Positions 19,589-21,650 of a stretch of DNA of 21,650 nt are shown here, piece by piece. The notes beneath the pieces were generated by a model. The model saw only the letters and a list, made by a program, of their open reading frames with translations. It ran no database searches and was not told where the DNA came from. Source of the DNA: Thermoleophilia bacterium (GTDB lineage Bacteria > Actinomycetota > Thermoleophilia > Gaiellales > Gaiellaceae). A program made the position numbers and the translations under genes. The stretch is taken from the NCBI GenBank assembly GCA_025933895.1, contig JAICZB010000010.1:1-21650 (forward strand). Reading direction: 5' to 3'. The number at the start of each line of letters is the position of its first letter. Within the stretch, counting starts at the first letter, position 1.

Positions 19589-20926
19589 CTAGCCGCCGCA
19601 GCGGCGGAACGCGGTGAGCTCTCCGCCGCGGGCGCGCCAGTCCTCGAGACCGCCGTCGAGCACCGGGCGCGCGTTCACGCCTGCCGCCTGCAGGACGCTC
19701 GCGGCGACCGCCGCGCGCGGGCCAGACTCGCAGATCGTCACGACCGGCCGCCCATTGAGGAGTCCCGCCTCCGCAGCGGCGCGTGCGGTTCGGTACGGGA
19801 GATGTCGCGAGCCCGGGATGTGTCCCTCGTCTCGCTCGTCGGTCTCGCGCACGTCGAGGAGCTCGACCGCGTCGTCGGCAAGCAGCCGCTCGAGCTCGTC
19901 GAGCGAAACGGGCTCGAGCTTCTCGGAGCCGCCGCCTTCCCGCCAGCCGGCCAGATCGAAGAGCGCGACCGCGTGCAGCGCACGCGCGGCGCGCACGGCC
20001 TCCGGCTCGTCCGTCGCGTGCAGAACCAGGGCACGATCCGGCAGGACGAAAGCCGCCTTCGTCGCGAAGCTCGAGCCGGAGATCGGGATGCCGACGGCGC
20101 CTGGATGGTGACCTGCCGCGAACGCGTCGGTCGGACGTACGTCGAGGACGATCGCTTCGTGCTGCAGGGACTCGAGGCGCTCGAGCTGCGGCTGCGCGCC
20201 GACGAGCTCGCCGCGGTTGAGTTCCACGATGCGCTCCATGTTCGGCGGCCGGGGCGGCTGCGGGGCGAGGGCGGCCCCGAGGAAGTCGGCGAGCTCGCCC
20301 TGGAGCGCCGGGTTGAAGCGGCGCTCGAAGCCGATCGTCGTCGACGCCTTGGAGCTGATCGACGCACCGCAGAGGGAGCCCGCGACATGCCCTGGAAAGA
20401 CCTCGACGCCGTCCCCGAGCTCGACGAGCCGGCGCAGGCTGTGGAAGAGACCCTCGGCGCCCGCCTGCGCCTCGACCGCGAGATCCGGCCTTCCCGCATC
20501 GCCGACGAAGAGCGAGTCGCCCGTGAGGACGAGCCAGGGCTCGTCGCCGCGCGAGCGGTCGGTCACCGCAAAGCAGCAGTGCTCCGGCCGGTGGCCCGGC
20601 GTGTGGATCGTCCCCACCACGACCTCGCCGACTTCGATCTCCGTCCCGTCGTCGAGCGGCTCGTGCGGAAACGCCGCCTCGGCGGCTCCGTGAACGCGGA
20701 TCGGGACGCCGTGCTCGAGCGCGAGGCGCCCGTGCCCCGAGACGTGATCCGCGTGCGTGTGCGTCTCGAGGACGCCCGTGATCCGGACGTCGTATCGCTC
20801 CGCCTCCGCCAGCACGGGCTCGACGTGATACGGCGGGTCGACGACGATCGCGAGACCGGCGTGGTCGTCGCCGACGAGGTACGAGGCGCAGCCCAGGTCG
20901 TCGTCCAGGAACTGCTTGAACAGCAC
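19589..20926 (-). CDS. Persulfide dioxygenase-rhodanese fusion (CstB-like)
   Basis: This 445-residue protein has three domains. The N-terminal metallo-beta-lactamase domain (1-205) carries THTHADH (55-61), H112 in TPGH, D137 in LTGDSLF and H180. These are the iron-ligand pattern of ETHE1-type persulfide dioxygenases, with the family segment SSKASTTIGFERRFN after it. A middle rhodanese-like domain (about 240-335) has VLHATDEPEA where the active cysteine loop should be, so it is inactive. The C-terminal rhodanese domain (about 340-445) has the active loop CESGPR with Cys399. This order matches CstB, which oxidises persulfides to thiosulfate. GTG 20926 has a TAGCGT box 6 nt upstream. A small hairpin (19593-19607) near the stop may help end convergent transcripts. 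Confidence 0.9.
   Translation of the reverse strand: MLFKQFLDDDLGCASYLVGDDHAGLAIVVDPPYHVEPVLAEAERYDVRITGVLETHTHADHVSGHGRLALEHGVPIRVHGAAEAAFPHEPLDDGTEIEVGEVVVGTIHTPGHRPEHCCFAVTDRSRGDEPWLVLTGDSLFVGDAGRPDLAVEAQAGAEGLFHSLRRLVELGDGVEVFPGHVAGSLCGASISSKASTTIGFERRFNPALQGELADFLGAALAPQPPRPPNMERIVELNRGELVGAQPQLERLESLQHEAIVLDVRPTDAFAAGHHPGAVGIPISGSSFATKAAFVLPDRALVLHATDEPEAVRAARALHAVALFDLAGWREGGGSEKLEPVSLDELERLLADDAVELLDVRETDERDEGHIPGSRHLPYRTARAAAEAGLLNGRPVVTICESGPRAAVAASVLQAAGVNARPVLDGGLEDWRARGGELTAFRRCGG
19593..19607. terminator. Short hairpin at the azlD / dioxygenase-rhodanese convergence
   Basis: CCGCCGC-A-GCGGCGG is a perfect 15-nt dyad lying in the last codons of the minus-strand gene, 17 nt after the azlD stop. 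There is no T-run, so a terminator role is only a guess from its position between convergent genes. Confidence 0.2.
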
Positions 20927-20932
20927 GGCGCG

Positions 20933-20938
20933 ACGCTA
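20933..20938 (-). promoter_or_regulatory. -10 box for a leaderless dioxygenase-rhodanese transcript
   Basis: TAGCGT on the minus strand ends 6 nt before GTG 20926, within the 25-nt gap after the CtaG-like gene. There is no Shine-Dalgarno. It would allow this gene to be induced separately from the upstream CtaG-like gene. Confidence 0.4.
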
Positions 20939-20951
20939 CCACCGGTCGCGG

Positions 20952-21650
20952 CTATGAATCCGAAAGCGGCGCCCGATGGGTCGCGGCGACCTCGCCCTGC
21001 GCGTGCTCCTCGTCGAGCAGCCGCATGACGAACCAGCCGATGGCGAGCAGGAAGACGAGCGTCTGCTCGCCGTTCATCAGGATCCCGCCGAGGTTCTGGT
21101 CGCGGACGGGCGACAGCCCCCACAGCCGCGGCGCGTGCTCGTAGAACGAGTAGAACGGCCGGCTCGAGAAGATGTACGCGAGGCCGAGGAACGACGACCC
21201 GAGAAACGCGACGGCGAGATAGCCGAGCCCCGCCGGCACGCTCAGCCGGCCGTCCACGATCGGCCACCAGAAGAGAAGGCCGACGGCGATCAGGATCCCG
21301 TGCTCGAGGTTCAGGCCCCAGCCCGTGCGCAGCGCCCAGTTGTAGAACGGGGCGAGGTGCGTCAGGTACCAGGCGCCGAGCCAGATGGGGAGGATCCAGC
21401 GCGCGCGGAGGCGTCCGAGGCCGCGACGGCCGAGCTCCCCCCGCATTCCCGGCGTCAGGCCGAGCAGGACGAGGAGCGGCGCAACATCCGCGATCAAGGC
21501 GTTCTGGAGCAGGTGCATGAGCAGGAGGTAGCGCGACGCGATCGTCTCGAGCGGCGAGTTGAGCGAGGCAGCGATCAGGAAGAGGCCGGAGGCGAACGCG
21601 ACGACGCGCCACCGCGGCGGCGGCTCGGTGCGCGCTTCGCGCCAGTAGAG
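20952..21650 (-). CDS. CtaG-like cytochrome c oxidase assembly protein, 5'-partial
   Basis: The minus-strand frame is open to the right edge of the window, so the N-terminus is missing. The ATG at 21518 is internal, since conserved sequence (RWRVVAFASGLFLIAASLNS then PLETIASRYLLLMHLLQNAL) precedes it. At least six hydrophobic segments are visible. The pattern S/SPL..hA.....MHLLQN.L...VAPLLVLLGL matches the caa3-type CtaG family (PF09678), which assists assembly of cytochrome c oxidase. In the usual motif a His-Met-Gln-His cluster binds copper; here it is MHLLQN, so the second His is replaced by Asn. The gene precedes a persulfide dioxygenase, which would protect the oxidase from sulfide. Confidence 0.85.
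   Translation of the reverse strand, partial: LYWREARTEPPPRWRVVAFASGLFLIAASLNSPLETIASRYLLLMHLLQNALIADVAPLLVLLGLTPGMRGELGRRGLGRLRARWILPIWLGAWYLTHLAPFYNWALRTGWGLNLEHGILIAVGLLFWWPIVDGRLSVPAGLGYLAVAFLGSSFLGLAYIFSSRPFYSFYEHAPRLWGLSPVRDQNLGGILMNGEQTLVFLLAIGWFVMRLLDEEHAQGEVAATHRAPLSDS

Noticed and set aside
19802..21028. Long plus-strand open frame opposite the dioxygenase-rhodanese gene
   Set aside because: The minus strand has intact catalytic motifs; the plus-strand product has shadow composition.

Overview
This is a compact, very GC-rich bacterial segment with strong G/C bias at third codon positions and many GTG, TTG and even CTG starts. DUF2332, an actinobacterial Holin-X protein and TANNNT-type -10 boxes directly before GTG starts all point to a high-GC Actinomycetota genome. 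A deep-branching lineage such as Thermoleophilia is possible, but that is inference. I see no insertion sequence, phage module, CRISPR array, rRNA or tRNA. It reads as ordinary chromosome with some unusual regulatory layout.

Layout, left to right. (1) A DUF2332 gene entering from the left edge overlaps a TrmH/SpoU-type RNA methyltransferase (1-1646, +). (2) A 380-nt non-coding stretch carries inverted repeats, a direct repeat and a strong hairpin (1647-2026). (3) Two tandem paralogous SAM methyltransferases lie on the minus strand (2027-3420) between the trmH-like gene and pheS. (4) The pheS-pheT operon (3582-6877, +) is preceded by a leader with a possible Phe-containing leader peptide and mutually exclusive helices. 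(5) A minus-strand set (6886-8422) encodes an internally duplicated protein of unknown function, a PRC-barrel protein, a Holin-X membrane protein and a DUF3618-like small protein. (6) A 2-oxoacid (pyruvate/acetoin-type) dehydrogenase operon (8446-13834, +) has the order E1alpha, E1beta, E2, VOC, GNAT, E3. It is followed without a visible break by a 53-residue basic protein and a HisC-type aminotransferase. (7) An MFS exporter, a MeaB-type G3E GTPase, a threonine deaminase with an ACT domain, and the AzlC/AzlD branched-chain amino acid exporter (15160-19576, +). (8) On the minus strand, a CtaG-like cytochrome oxidase assembly protein running off the right edge and a persulfide dioxygenase-rhodanese fusion of CstB type (19589-21650).

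Themes. Translation and RNA modification are together on the left (RNA methyltransferase, PheRS). The centre is carbon entry to acetyl-CoA. Threonine deaminase and AzlCD fit a module that makes and exports branched-chain amino acid precursors or products. CtaG next to a persulfide dioxygenase fits protection of cytochrome oxidase from sulfide. Translational coupling is pervasive: all four NTGA stop/start overlaps (ATGA, GTGA, TTGA, CTGA) occur. Several genes have a TANNNT hexamer 6-8 nt before the start codon, as expected of leaderless transcripts, and two divergent pairs appear to share overlapping -10 boxes. The most interesting candidates are the pheS leader, the overlapping divergent promoters, the repeat-rich spacer at 1615-1830 and the duplicated unknown protein at 7781-8422. 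None could be tested here by search or folding software.
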